In this document: positions 1 to 8,632 of the stretch, piece after piece
How the letters are laid out: each line of letters begins with the position of its first letter
Position numbering within the stretch: position 1 is the first letter of the stretch
Assembly (NCBI GenBank): GCA_945607605.1
Contig: CALYZE010000003.1
Location: forward strand, 54,582-118,581
Reading direction: 5' to 3'
DNA from: an uncultured Bacteroides sp.
GTDB taxonomy: Bacteria; Bacteroidota; Bacteroidia; Bacteroidales; Bacteroidaceae
DNA length: 64,000 bases
Notes under the pieces: generated by a model
The model's database searches: none
Seen by the model: the letters and a program-made list of their open reading frames with translations, nothing else
Told to the model about the DNA's origin: nothing
Translations under genes and position numbers: made by a program

Positions 1-2
1 AC

Positions 3-629
3 GCATGGATTAATTTGTTTAAAGAATACCAAGAACTACTAGGGATCCCTGTAGACATGAACGAGGTATATGGAAAACTTTACAACCATGCTCTGACAGG
101 CAATGCCGATTGCGGAGGTCTCATTTCATACAACTACATCTCAGGTGAGCCTGTGATGGGGTTTGCTGATGGAAGGCCTATGTTTGTACGTTCGCCTAAT
201 GACAAGTTTACTCTTGCAAACTTCATGCGGACCCATCTGTATGCTTCTGTCGGCGTTCTCAAGATTGGTAATGATATCCTATTCAAAGAAGAAAGAATCA
301 AAGTGGATAGAATCACAGGACACGGAGGATTATTTAAAACAAAAAATGTAGGTCAAAAGGTACTAGCCGCTGCACTAAATTCACCTATTTCTGTGATGGA
401 AACTGCCGGTGAAGGTGGTGCCTGGGGCATTGCTTTATTGGGTTCTTATCTCGTGAATAACGAAAAGAACCTACCTCTTGCTGCTTTCCTCGACGAACAA
501 GTTTTTGGTGGAGATGCAGGCGTTGAAATTTCACCTACCCTTGAAGATGTAGAAGGTTTCAACAGATACATCGAAAACTATAAGGCAGCCTTGCCCATCG
601 AAACTGCAGCAGTAAGATTTAAAAAATAA
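3..629 (+). CDS. FGGY-family carbohydrate kinase, C-terminal part (5' end outside window)
   Basis: The frame is open from base 3, so the gene begins before the window; about 208 C-terminal residues are visible. The segment around GHGGLFKTKNVGQ, followed by the alanine-rich AGEGGAWGIALLGS, matches the second actin-like domain of FGGY kinases (xylulokinase/ribulokinase group), where a Gly-rich loop contacts ATP and an E-G-A-x-G-A-A type motif follows. The enzyme would phosphorylate a pentulose in the cytoplasm. Its neighbours, an arabinofuranosidase, transketolase and RpiB, make L-ribulose a reasonable substrate, but that is inference from context because the sugar-binding N-terminal domain is not in view. 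Confidence 0.8.
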   Translation, partial: AWINLFKEYQELLGIPVDMNEVYGKLYNHALTGNADCGGLISYNYISGEPVMGFADGRPMFVRSPNDKFTLANFMRTHLYASVGVLKIGNDILFKEERIKVDRITGHGGLFKTKNVGQKVLAAALNSPISVMETAGEGGAWGIALLGSYLVNNEKNLPLAAFLDEQVFGGDAGVEISPTLEDVEGFNRYIENYKAALPIETAAVRFKK

Positions 630-656
630 TTCTGCCACTCATAAAGATAATTATAA

Positions 657-737
657 ATTCTGTCATGCTGAACACAGTTGAAGTGTCACTCTTCCATTAG
701 CAAGAGTAAATTCCTCGACAAATTCAGCATGACAGAA
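657..737. repeat. Intergenic inverted repeat with 15-bp arms
   Basis: Bases 658-672 (TTCTGTCATGCTGAA) are repeated exactly in inverse orientation at 723-737, enclosing a 50-bp loop. Elements starting TGTCATGCTGA and closing TCAGCATGACA are a recurrent intergenic palindrome type in many bacterial genomes. It lies between the kinase and the GH51 gene and has no T-run, so it resembles a REP-like repeat or mRNA hairpin more than a simple terminator. Confidence 0.7.
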
Positions 738-863
738 AATTATCTCTATTATATCCTGATCCCTCTTTCTCTACTCAGAACTCTGAACAATGGATTTCCT
801 CTAACTGATCGGAGTAACTATGATCTCTACTACATTACAAACATCATATAATTAATAACCATT

Positions 864-2408
864 ATGAGAAACAAACTTCTTTTCAGCAGTGTCCTTTTGG
901 CTGCTTCCGTATCTTTGTCAGCACAAACAAGCGCAACAATCACTGTTCACGCCGACCAAGGTACACAGATAATTCCCAAGGAGATATACGGTCAGTTTGC
1001 CGAACATCTTGGCACCTGCATCTATGGAGGACTTTGGGTAGGAGAAAACTCCAACATTCCAAATACGAACGGTTATCGTACCGATGTTTTCAATGCTTTG
1101 AAAGAGCTGCAAATTCCTGTCCTTCGCTGGCCAGGAGGTTGTTTTGCCGATGAGTATCATTGGATGGACGGTATCGGGCCGAAAGCAGACCGACCTAAAA
1201 TGGTAAACAATAATTGGGGAGGCACTATCGAAGACAACAGTTTCGGTACTCACGAATTCCTCAATCTTTGTGAGATGTTGGGTTGTGAACCATATATCAG
1301 TGGAAACGTAGGTAGCGGTACCGTAGAAGAACTAGCCAAATGGGTAGAGTATATGACTTCTAACGGAGATTCTCCCATGGCAAATCTTCGTCGCAAAAAT
1401 GGACGCGACCAAGCATGGAACGTAAAATACCTCGGAGTAGGCAATGAAAGCTGGGGCTGCGGTGGAAGCATGCGTCCTGAATATTATGCCGACCTTTATC
1501 GTCGTTATTCTACTTATTGTCGCAATTATGACGGAAACTCTCTATTCAAGATTGCCAGTGGCGCCAGTGATTATGATTATAATTGGACTAAAGTGTTGAT
1601 GGATCGTGTAGGTGGTCGAATGCATGGTCTTTCTCTCCACTACTATACAGTTACCGGATGGAACGGCAGTAAAGGCTCAGCCACTCAATTCAGCAAAGAC
1701 GATTATTATTGGACAATGGGTAAATGCTTAGAAATCGAAGATGTCATCAAGAAGCATTGCACCATTATGGACGAATACGATAAAAACAAACGTATTGCTC
1801 TTATGCTTGACGAATGGGGCACATGGTGGGATGAAGAGCCTGGTACCATACACGGACATCTCTATCAACAAAATACGTTGCGTGATGCTTTCGTAGCCTC
1901 CTTAAGCTTTGATATTTTCCACAAATATACAGACCGTCTGAAAATGGCAAATATCGCACAGATTGTGAATGTACTACAATCCATGATTCTGACCAACGAT
2001 AAAGGTATTGTACTAACTCCCACTTATTACGCATTTAAGATGTACAAAGTGCATCAAGACGCGACTTACCTCCCACTCGATCTGGACTGCAAAATCATGG
2101 ATGTGCGTGACCATCGCAAAGTGCCAATGATAAGTGCTACAGCCTCCAAAAACAAAGACGGCAAAATTCATATTTCCATGTCGAATATCGATGCCGACAA
2201 TGCACAGGAGATCATTATAAATTTACCTAATATAAAGGCAAGAAAAGCAGTAGGTGAAATTTTAACTTCTTCCAATCTGACTGATTATAACTCTTTTGAT
2301 AATCCTAATAATGTAAAATTAGCTCCGTTCAAAGAGGTAAAAATAAATAAAGAAGAATTGAAGATAAAACTACCTCCCAAGTCAATTGTTACTATTGAGT
2401 TACAGTAA
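864..2408 (+). CDS. Secreted GH51 alpha-L-arabinofuranosidase
   Basis: The 514-residue product starts with a Sec signal peptide (hydrophobic residues 4-17, likely cleavage after SLSA at residue 20). The catalytic GH51 barrel follows: the acid/base glutamate is Glu195 in GVGNESWG and the nucleophile is Glu317 in LMLDEWGTWW, both in the standard family context. A C-terminal beta domain (about 400-514) ends the protein. GH51 enzymes remove terminal alpha-L-arabinofuranose from arabinan or arabinoxylan side chains. The signal peptide puts it in the periplasm or cell surface, and the adjoining sugar kinase, transketolase and RpiB would process the released pentose. Length is usual for the family. 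Confidence 0.93.
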   Translation: MRNKLLFSSVLLAASVSLSAQTSATITVHADQGTQIIPKEIYGQFAEHLGTCIYGGLWVGENSNIPNTNGYRTDVFNALKELQIPVLRWPGGCFADEYHWMDGIGPKADRPKMVNNNWGGTIEDNSFGTHEFLNLCEMLGCEPYISGNVGSGTVEELAKWVEYMTSNGDSPMANLRRKNGRDQAWNVKYLGVGNESWGCGGSMRPEYYADLYRRYSTYCRNYDGNSLFKIASGASDYDYNWTKVLMDRVGGRMHGLSLHYYTVTGWNGSKGSATQFSKDDYYWTMGKCLEIEDVIKKHCTIMDEYDKNKRIALMLDEWGTWWDEEPGTIHGHLYQQNTLRDAFVASLSFDIFHKYTDRLKMANIAQIVNVLQSMILTNDKGIVLTPTYYAFKMYKVHQDATYLPLDLDCKIMDVRDHRKVPMISATASKNKDGKIHISMSNIDADNAQEIIINLPNIKARKAVGEILTSSNLTDYNSFDNPNNVKLAPFKEVKINKEELKIKLPPKSIVTIELQ

Positions 2409-2482
2409 TTCCGCTAAAAATAGTTATTGTATTTTTCATAAGAATCAGGCGGGATGCTTAATAAAAAGGCACTCTCTCTATG

Positions 2483-2512
2483 TTGATAATTACACATAAA
2501 GAGTTATCTTTG
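2483..2512 (+). promoter_or_regulatory. Bacteroides-type promoter for transketolase
   Basis: TTG at 2483-2485 and TATCTTTG at 2505-2512 are 19 bp apart, matching the Bacteroidetes -33/-7 consensus TTG-N19-TAnnTTTG. The 5' leader to the tkt ATG would be about 60 nt. This suggests that tkt can be transcribed separately from the upstream GH51 gene. Confidence 0.75.
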
Positions 2513-2576
2513 TCCTGTTAAAATTAACAAGCAGCCCGCTAATAACTTGTAGTACTCAAAACTAATAATAAATAAT

Positions 2577-4586
2577 ATGAACGACAACAAACTAATGAAC
2601 CGCGCGGCGGATAACATCCGCATTCTCGCGGCATCTATGGTTGAGAAAGCCAATTCCGGACATCCCGGCGGTGCCATGGGTGGTGCAGATTTTATAAATG
2701 TGCTCTTTTCCGAGTTTCTTGTATATGACCCCACAAACCCTACATGGGAAGGACGTGACCGTTTTTTCCTTGATCCGGGACACATGTCACCGATGCTCTA
2801 TTCCACTTTAGCATTGACAGGCAAATTCACGTTAGATGAACTGAAAGAATTTCGTCAATGGGGAAGTCCTACTCCGGGACATCCCGAGCGCGACATCATG
2901 CGCGGCATTGAAAACACTTCAGGCCCATTAGGACAAGGACATACATTCGCTGTAGGTGCAGCCATCGCTGCCAAATTTATGAAAGCGCGTTTTGAAGAAG
3001 TGATGAATGAAACCATTTACGCGTATATTTCTGACGGTGGTATTCAAGAAGAAATTTCGCAAGGTGCCGGACGTATTGCCGGAGCACTCGGTTTGAACAA
3101 TCTCATCATGTTCTATGATTCCAACGACATCCAACTTTCTACCGAGACTAAAGATGTAACCATTGAAGATACCGGTAAAAAATATGAAGCATGGGGATGG
3201 AATGTTATCAAAATTGACGGTAACGACCCTGATGCAATCCGTGTGGCACTTAACCAAGCCAAAGCAGAAAAAGAATGCCCTACCTTGATTATCGGACACA
3301 CCGTTATGGGTAAAGGGGCACGTAAGGCAGACGGTAGCAGCTACGAAGCCAATTGCGCAACTCACGGTGCTCCTCTCGGGGGAGACGCTTACGTCAACAC
3401 GATTAAAAACCTCAATGGTGATCCTACCAATCCATTTTTTATCTTCCCTGAAGTGAGCGAACTATATGCAAAGCGTGCCACCGAGTTGAAGAAAATCATG
3501 GCCGAAAAGTATGCCGCTAAAGCAGCTTGGGCAAAAGCAAATCCTGAAAAAGCTGCCAAGTTGGAATTGTTCTTCTCCGGCAAAGCCCCTGAAGTGAATT
3601 GGACTGCTATCGAACAAAAAGCCAATGCAGCAACTCGTGCTGCTTCAGCTACTGTTCTAAGTTCACTTGCTACACAAGTGGAGAATATGGTGGTAGCTTC
3701 TGCCGATTTGTCTAACTCTGATAAAACCGATGGTTTCTTAAAGAAAACTCACGCTTTCAAAAAAGGTGATTTCAGTGGCGCATTCTTCCAAGCAGGAGTT
3801 TCCGAACTAACCATGGCTTGCTGCTGTATCGGTATGGCTCTACACGGTGGTGTAATCCCCGCGTGTGGTACATTCTTCGTATTCTCCGACTACATGAAAC
3901 CAGCCGTACGCATGGCAGCCCTCATGGAAGTGCCTGTAAAGTTCATCTGGACGCACGATGCATTCCGTGTAGGTGAAGATGGTCCTACCCATGAACCGGT
4001 AGAACAAGAAGCACAAATCCGTTTGATGGAGAAACTTAAAAATCATAAAGGACACAACTCCATGTTGGTACTCCGTCCGGCAGATGCAGAAGAAACAACT
4101 GTAGCGTGGAAGCTTGCCATGGAAAATGTAGCTACACCTACAGCTTTGATTTTCTCTCGCCAAGATATTAAGAACCTACCTATAGGCAACAATTACGAAC
4201 AAGCCGCTAAAGGAGCATACATTGTTGCCGATTCTGACGAAAATCCAGATATCATTCTTGTTGCTTCCGGTTCTGAAGTAGCTACATTGGTAGCCGGTAC
4301 GGAGTTATTGCGTAAAGATGGTATCAAGGTGCGTATCGTTTCTGCTCCATCCGAAGGTTTATTCCGTAGTCAAGCCCCCGGATATCAAGAGAGTATTCTC
4401 CCTTGTTGCGCTAAAGTATTCGGTCTGACAGCTGGATTACCCGTTACCTTAGAAGGTTTGACAGGCGCCAATGGTAAAGTTTGGGGATTAGAATCCTTCG
4501 GTTTCTCCGCACCCTACAAAGTGTTAGATGAGAAATTAGGCTTTACAGCAGAGAATGTATATAAACAAGTAAAAGCCATGCTTTAA
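2577..4586 (+). CDS. tkt: Transketolase
   Basis: Full-length 669-residue TPP enzyme. GPLGQGHTFAVGAA and the region around YISDGGIQEE form the N-terminal TPP/Mg domain; EDGPTHEPVEQ is the conserved loop of the pyrimidine-binding domain, and a C-terminal domain (about 540-669) completes it. It transfers two-carbon ketol units between pentose, tetrose and hexose phosphates in the cytoplasm. An 11-bp hairpin separates it from rpiB 78 bp downstream, so the two are probably transcribed together. The usual GDG of the TPP motif reads SDGG here, as in the transketolase subgroup carrying D-G-G-x-Q-E-E. It is a single polypeptide, not the split form found in some anaerobes. Confidence 0.96.
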   Translation: MNDNKLMNRAADNIRILAASMVEKANSGHPGGAMGGADFINVLFSEFLVYDPTNPTWEGRDRFFLDPGHMSPMLYSTLALTGKFTLDELKEFRQWGSPTPGHPERDIMRGIENTSGPLGQGHTFAVGAAIAAKFMKARFEEVMNETIYAYISDGGIQEEISQGAGRIAGALGLNNLIMFYDSNDIQLSTETKDVTIEDTGKKYEAWGWNVIKIDGNDPDAIRVALNQAKAEKECPTLIIGHTVMGKGARKADGSSYEANCATHGAPLGGDAYVNTIKNLNGDPTNPFFIFPEVSELYAKRATELKKIMAEKYAAKAAWAKANPEKAAKLELFFSGKAPEVNWTAIEQKANAATRAASATVLSSLATQVENMVVASADLSNSDKTDGFLKKTHAFKKGDFSGAFFQAGVSELTMACCCIGMALHGGVIPACGTFFVFSDYMKPAVRMAALMEVPVKFIWTHDAFRVGEDGPTHEPVEQEAQIRLMEKLKNHKGHNSMLVLRPADAEETTVAWKLAMENVATPTALIFSRQDIKNLPIGNNYEQAAKGAYIVADSDENPDIILVASGSEVATLVAGTELLRKDGIKVRIVSAPSEGLFRSQAPGYQESILPCCAKVFGLTAGLPVTLEGLTGANGKVWGLESFGFSAPYKVLDEKLGFTAENVYKQVKAML

Positions 4587-4592
4587 AATAAG

Positions 4593-4628
4593 AAATGGAG
4601 TTGTTTTGTTATGAAAGCAACTCCATTT
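4593..4628 (+). promoter_or_regulatory. Hairpin between tkt and rpiB
   Basis: AAATGGAGTTG (4593-4603) pairs perfectly with 4618-4628 around a 14-nt loop. No T-run follows, so it may be a processing or stability element, not a strong terminator. An in-frame ATG at 4611 lies inside this hairpin, which argues against it as the rpiB start. Confidence 0.6.
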
Positions 4629-4664
4629 ATGCTATCATATACCAATCATAAAATCGTAGATATA

Positions 4665-5108
4665 ATGAAAACTATTGGGATCTGTTCCGACCATGCAGGA
4701 TTCGAATTGAAAGAACATGTTCGTAGTTGGTTAGAAGCCAAAGGTTGGGCATACAAAGATTTTGGCACCTACTCTACTGAAAGTTGCGATTATCCTGACT
4801 TTGCCCATGCTCTTGCCGAGGCCGTAGAATCCGGTGAATTCTATCCGGGAATTGCAATTTGCGGAAGTGGTGAGGGCATCAGTATGACGTTGAATAAACA
4901 TCAAGGCATTCGTGCTGCCTTATGCTGGAAGGCGGAAATTGCACACTTAGCACGTCAGCACAATGATGCTAATGTGCTTGCCATGCCGGGACGATTTATC
5001 AGCACTGAAGAAGCGGATATGATTATGACTGAATTCTTCAAGACACCATTTGAAGGCGGACGCCACCAAAAAAGAATAGATAAAATTCCGCTTCAGAAAA
5101 AAGACTAA
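4665..5108 (+). CDS. rpiB: Ribose 5-phosphate isomerase B (RpiB/LacAB family)
   Basis: The 147-residue protein starts at the ATG of MKTIGICSDHAGFELKEH, which matches family N-termini; the longer frame from 4611 begins within a hairpin. CSDHAG carries the phosphate-binding Asp-His pair, DYPDFA follows, and CGSGEGISMTLNK is the phosphate loop. The active-site region reads GSGEGIS, typical of one RpiB branch. It interconverts ribose 5-phosphate and ribulose 5-phosphate in the cytoplasm, supplying substrate to the transketolase encoded just upstream. Likely second gene of the tkt transcript. Confidence 0.94.
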   Translation: MKTIGICSDHAGFELKEHVRSWLEAKGWAYKDFGTYSTESCDYPDFAHALAEAVESGEFYPGIAICGSGEGISMTLNKHQGIRAALCWKAEIAHLARQHNDANVLAMPGRFISTEEADMIMTEFFKTPFEGGRHQKRIDKIPLQKKD

Positions 5109-5117
5109 TCTTTCGGA

Positions 5118-5179
5118 CAGGGATTGCACTAAGAAATGCGGTAAAACTTAGTTTTCTCTGATTTACAGTACAATCCCTG
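5118..5179. repeat. Nested stem-loop downstream of rpiB
   Basis: CAGGGATTG (5118-5126) is complementary to 5171-5179, and inside it ACTAAG (5128-5133) pairs with CTTAGT (5147-5152). The two-tier stem sits directly after the rpiB stop codon. It lacks a T-run, so it could be a 3'-end stabiliser or a weak terminator. The rest of the 5109-5343 gap shows only the GH28 promoter. Confidence 0.5.
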
Positions 5180-5276
5180 CCTGAATACTTACATTTGAAT
5201 AACTTCTTTTTATTTTTATCAGTCTCTCTTACCCAATCCAATCAAATATTACACCTTTTCGGTCAAATACTTATCC

Positions 5277-5305
5277 TTGCAAATAGAAGTCTTTCCGTAT
5301 TTTTG
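5277..5305 (+). promoter_or_regulatory. Promoter for the GH28 gene
   Basis: TTG at 5277-5279 and TATTTTTG at 5298-5305, spaced by 18 bp, match the Bacteroidetes consensus and lie about 40 bp before the ATG at 5344. Confidence 0.65.
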
Positions 5306-5343
5306 TGGCTGATATCTAATAACCACTAAAAATAAAAGAATAC

Positions 5344-6747
5344 ATGAAAAGAGTATTAGGAGTTCTTTCCTTGCTTTTATCGGTTGCCATGGCTAGTGCC
5401 AACCCGATAGACTTTGACAAAGCTTTTAAAGAAAGCACCAAAATCGAAAAACAAATCAAGAAAACCTCATTCCCCAAACGTAAGTATCTTATTACTGATT
5501 TTGGGGCAAAGCCCAATACACCAGACAACCCTTGTCACGAAGAAATCAACCAAGCAATCATTACTTGCAGCCTCAATGGTGGTGGCACAGTTGTTATACC
5601 GAGAGGAACTTTTTACACAGGTCCCATTACTTTAAAGAGTCATGTAAACTTTCATGTAGAAGAAGGTGCCGTCTTGAAATTTTCCACCGACCAAAGTCTT
5701 TATTTCCCCGGAGTTATTACTCGTTGGGAAGGACTCGATTGTTATAACGCCCGTCCACTCATTTATGCTTATGGTGAAACCAATATTGCAATAACAGGTA
5801 AAGGTACCATAGACGGACAAGGCTCCAATGAAACCTGGTGGCCTATGTGTGGCGCTCCTCGTTACGGCTGGAAAGAAGGTATGGTAGCCCAACGCAATGG
5901 AGGACGTGAGCGCCTACTCATGTATGGTGAAACCTCTACTCCTATTTACAAACGTGTAATGAAGCCTGAAGACGGTCTGCGTCCTCAACTTATCAATCTT
6001 TACTCCTGCAATACGGTCTTGATAGAAGATGTCACTCTTTTGAATTCCCCATTTTGGGTCATTCACCCCCTCTTTTGTGAAAGCCTTATTGTACGTGGTG
6101 TTAAGGTATTCAATCGGGGACCCAACGGAGATGGATGCGACCCTGAATCTTGTAAGAATGTGCTGATTGAAAATTGCACCTTTGATACCGGTGATGACTG
6201 CATCGCCATCAAATCTGGCCGTAATGCCGATGGTCGCAAATGGAACGTCCCTAGCGAAAATATCATTGTACGCAACTGCTTCATGAAGAAAGGCCATGGA
6301 GGTGTAGTCATTGGCAGTGAGATTTCGGGTGGATACCGCAATTTATATGTAGAAAACTGCAAAATGGATAGCCCGGACCTAGACCGTGTCATCCGCATCA
6401 AGACCAGTAGTTGCCGTGGCGGAATCATAGAGAACGTGTTTGTGCGCAACGTCACCGTAGGTCAATGCCGCGAAGCTGTGCTACGTATCAATCTTCAATA
6501 CGAAAACAAAGAAAACTGTGACCGCAGCTTCCCTCCCATTGTGCGCAATGTACATTTGAAAAATGTGACCTGCGAAAAAAGTAAACTTGGCGTACTTATC
6601 ATCGGCTTGGATGACGATGAACATGTATCCAATATCAGCGTAGAAGACTCTCACTTCAACAACGTTTCAAAAGACGGAAATGACATAAAAGGAGCAAAAG
6701 ACGTTTCGTTCAAAAATCTCTATATAAACGGGAATCTTGTAAAGTAA
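5344..6747 (+). CDS. Secreted GH28 polygalacturonase-type glycoside hydrolase
   Basis: 467 residues with a Sec signal peptide (MKRVLGVLSLLLSVAMASA). The right-handed beta-helix signatures of GH28 occur in order: NGDGCD at 261-266, GDDC at 283-286 (catalytic aspartates 263, 284 and 285), GHGG at 317-320 with His318, and RIK at 351-353. These cover the NxD, DD, GHG and RxK motifs expected for hydrolysis of galacturonic-acid linkages by inversion. The enzyme would act on pectin fragments in the periplasm or outside. It has its own promoter and terminator, so it is a single-gene unit beside the arabinose genes. Exo versus endo action, and rhamnogalacturonan versus homogalacturonan, cannot be decided from motifs. 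Confidence 0.92.
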   Translation: MKRVLGVLSLLLSVAMASANPIDFDKAFKESTKIEKQIKKTSFPKRKYLITDFGAKPNTPDNPCHEEINQAIITCSLNGGGTVVIPRGTFYTGPITLKSHVNFHVEEGAVLKFSTDQSLYFPGVITRWEGLDCYNARPLIYAYGETNIAITGKGTIDGQGSNETWWPMCGAPRYGWKEGMVAQRNGGRERLLMYGETSTPIYKRVMKPEDGLRPQLINLYSCNTVLIEDVTLLNSPFWVIHPLFCESLIVRGVKVFNRGPNGDGCDPESCKNVLIENCTFDTGDDCIAIKSGRNADGRKWNVPSENIIVRNCFMKKGHGGVVIGSEISGGYRNLYVENCKMDSPDLDRVIRIKTSSCRGGIIENVFVRNVTVGQCREAVLRINLQYENKENCDRSFPPIVRNVHLKNVTCEKSKLGVLIIGLDDDEHVSNISVEDSHFNNVSKDGNDIKGAKDVSFKNLYINGNLVK

Positions 6748-6771
6748 CACAACCACATTTATTATAGTATC

Positions 6772-6826
6772 AGCCCGAAGCCCTGACATTCTGATAGAAT
6801 ATCTTAGGACTTCGGGCTTTTTCTTT
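6772..6826 (+). terminator. Rho-independent terminator after GH28
   Basis: AGCCCGAAG (6772-6780) pairs with CTTCGGGCT (6810-6818), followed by a T-rich tract to about 6826. Confidence 0.8.
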
Positions 6827-6880
6827 GCTCATTTTTCTTATTTTTCACAGAGAAGATAGGTGTTGTCTTCAAATAAAAAC

Positions 6881-6888
6881 TATCTTTG
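6881..6888 (+). promoter_or_regulatory. -7 box for the TPR-kor operon
   Basis: TATCTTTG at 6881-6888 fits TAnnTTTG; the nearest TTG (6863-6865) is only 15 bp upstream, so the -33 element is uncertain. It lies 30 bp before the TPR gene and probably drives the whole kor set. Confidence 0.55.
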
Positions 6889-6917
6889 TAGCTCAATAAC
6901 CCGGAACTCAGAATGAT

Positions 6918-7193
6918 ATGGAGCAACTTAATACCATAAAAGAGCTTATCAATCAGGGAAGTGTGGAAGAAGCTATCCAAAAGCTTGACCAAATACTACA
7001 AACCGATCTCCCCGACATGGATGAGGTTTACTATCTGCGAGGAAATGCTTACCGGAAGCTGGGCAATTGGCAGTTAGCATTAAATAACTACCAATATGCC
7101 ATTGACCTCAATCCTGAAAGTCCTGCCCAACATGCTTATCGAATGGCGATGGACATCCTGAATTTTTTCAACAAGGATATGTACAATCAATAA
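6918..7193 (+). CDS. Small TPR protein at head of kor operon
   Basis: 91 residues, almost entirely tetratricopeptide helices: residues 1-30 form one helical hairpin and 37-70 form a canonical TPR (YYLRGNAYRKLGNW followed by ALNNYQYAIDLNP). There is no signal peptide or membrane segment, so it is cytoplasmic. It is followed after 16 bp by the ferredoxin gene and precedes all kor subunits, so a role as an assembly or interaction partner of the oxidoreductase is plausible but not shown by sequence. Confidence 0.8.
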   Translation: MEQLNTIKELINQGSVEEAIQKLDQILQTDLPDMDEVYYLRGNAYRKLGNWQLALNNYQYAIDLNPESPAQHAYRMAMDILNFFNKDMYNQ

Positions 7194-7209
7194 ATAAAGA
7201 ACGTAAATT

Positions 7210-7437
7210 ATGGCAAAAATCAAAGGAGCAATCGTAGTAGACACCGAGCGTTGCAAGGGATGCAACCTATGCGTGGTAGCTTGTCCGCTCAACATTTTGT
7301 CCCTCGCCAAAGAGGTGAATATGAAAGGATATAATTACTCGCTACAAATAGTAGAGAACACATGTAACGGATGTTCATCCTGCGCAATTGTATGCCCCGA
7401 CGGATGTATTACCGTATATAAAGTAAAAGTTGAATAA
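7210..7437 (+). CDS. korD: 2-oxoacid:ferredoxin oxidoreductase, delta (ferredoxin) subunit
   Basis: 75-residue two-cluster ferredoxin: CKGCNLCVVACP and CNGCSSCAIVCP each supply the CxxCxxCxxxCP pattern for a [4Fe-4S] cluster. It is followed 12 bp later by the alpha subunit. In this enzyme family it carries electrons from the TPP/Fe-S core to soluble ferredoxin. The gene order delta-alpha-(small membrane protein)-beta-gamma fits a four-subunit KOR/VOR complex. Confidence 0.9.
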   Translation: MAKIKGAIVVDTERCKGCNLCVVACPLNILSLAKEVNMKGYNYSLQIVENTCNGCSSCAIVCPDGCITVYKVKVE

Positions 7438-7449
7438 AATTAAAAGAAT

Positions 7450-8529
7450 ATGGCAGAAGAAGTTGTATTAATGAAAGGAAACGAAGCTATTGCCCACGCA
7501 GCTATTCGTTATGGCGTGGATGGTTACTTCGGTTATCCTATTACCCCCCAATCAGAGGTCTTGGAAACTCTTGCCGAACTGAAGCCATGGGAGACCACTG
7601 GTATGGTAGTGCTACAGGCAGAGAGTGAAGTGGCAGCTATTAATATGGTATACGGTGGTGCCGGAAGTGGCAAAATGGTAATGACCTCCTCCTCCAGCCC
7701 CGGTATCAGTTTAAAGCAAGAAGGTATCTCCTACTTAGCCGGTGCCGAGTTACCATGCCTGATTGTAAACGTGATGCGTGGTGGTCCTGGATTAGGAACT
7801 ATTCAACCGAGCCAAGCAGACTACTTCCAGACAGTAAAAGGTGGGGGACACGGTGATTATCGCCTAATTGCTCTTGCTCCAGCTTCTGTGCAGGAAATGG
7901 CAGACTTTGTAGGATTGGCGTTTGACCTCTCCTTCAAGTATCGTAATCCAGCTATTATTCTTGCCGATGGCGTTATCGGACAGATGATGGAAAAAGTAGT
8001 TCTCCCCGCCCAGAGATCACGCCGCACGGACGCAGAGCTTATAGAACAATGCCCTTGGGCCACTACTGGCCGAACTAATGGTCGTAAACCTAACGTCATT
8101 ACTTCTCTTGAGTTGAAGCCCGAAGAAATGGAAAAGAATAACATTCGTTTCCAAGCCAAATTCAAAGAGATTGAAGAAAACGAAGTACGTTTCGAAGAGA
8201 TTCTTTGCGAGGATGCCGAATATTTGATCGTAGCTTTCGGCTCTATGGCACGCATCGGACAAAAGGCTATGGAATTAGCACGTGAAGAAGGTATCAAGGT
8301 AGGTATGCTCCGCCCCATCACACTGTGGCCGTTCCCAACCAAAGCCATTGCTGCTTATGCAGACAAGGTGAAAGGTATGCTCGTTACTGAATTGAATGCC
8401 GGACAGATGATTGAAGATGTACGTCTTGCCGTCAACGGTAAAATAAAAGTAGAACATTTCGGTCGTTTAGGTGGTATCGTACCCGATCCGGACGAAATTG
8501 TAACAGCTCTGAAAGAAAAAATAATCTGA
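7450..8529 (+). CDS. korA: 2-oxoacid:ferredoxin oxidoreductase, alpha subunit
   Basis: 359 residues. The N-terminal pyrimidine-binding domain has the hallmark region FGYPITPQSEVLE, followed by a Gly-rich stretch ending SSSSPGISLKQEG; the C-terminal transketolase-like domain includes YLIVAFGSMARIGQKA and LRPITLWPFP. These enzymes oxidatively decarboxylate a 2-oxoacid (2-oxoglutarate or branched-chain) to acyl-CoA with reduction of ferredoxin, or run in reverse. The alpha subunit is separate from beta and gamma. The exact 2-oxoacid cannot be assigned from sequence; kor and vor labels are both used for this group. Confidence 0.92.
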   Translation: MAEEVVLMKGNEAIAHAAIRYGVDGYFGYPITPQSEVLETLAELKPWETTGMVVLQAESEVAAINMVYGGAGSGKMVMTSSSSPGISLKQEGISYLAGAELPCLIVNVMRGGPGLGTIQPSQADYFQTVKGGGHGDYRLIALAPASVQEMADFVGLAFDLSFKYRNPAIILADGVIGQMMEKVVLPAQRSRRTDAELIEQCPWATTGRTNGRKPNVITSLELKPEEMEKNNIRFQAKFKEIEENEVRFEEILCEDAEYLIVAFGSMARIGQKAMELAREEGIKVGMLRPITLWPFPTKAIAAYADKVKGMLVTELNAGQMIEDVRLAVNGKIKVEHFGRLGGIVPDPDEIVTALKEKII

Positions 8530-8531
8530 TA

Positions 8532-8623
8532 TACGATTTGACGATGTACGATTTACGATTTGAATAACTCTTTTGGTAAATCGAAACATTCTTCAATTGT
8601 AAATCGTAAATAATTAAATCGTA
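8532..8623. repeat. Cluster of TACGATTT / AAATCGTA octamers between korA and the small membrane protein
   Basis: TACGATTT occurs at 8532-8539, 8547-8554 and 8554-8561, and the reverse complement AAATCGTA at 8601-8608 and 8616-8623. The copies can fold into an imperfect long stem within the operon. Such octamer runs look like low-complexity intergenic repeats that split or fine-tune the operon mRNA. Confidence 0.55.
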
Positions 8624-8632
8624 AATAAAACG

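Noticed and set aside
4611-4664. Longer N-terminus for RpiB
   Set aside because: The start lies within a perfect hairpin and the extra 18 residues do not resemble the family.
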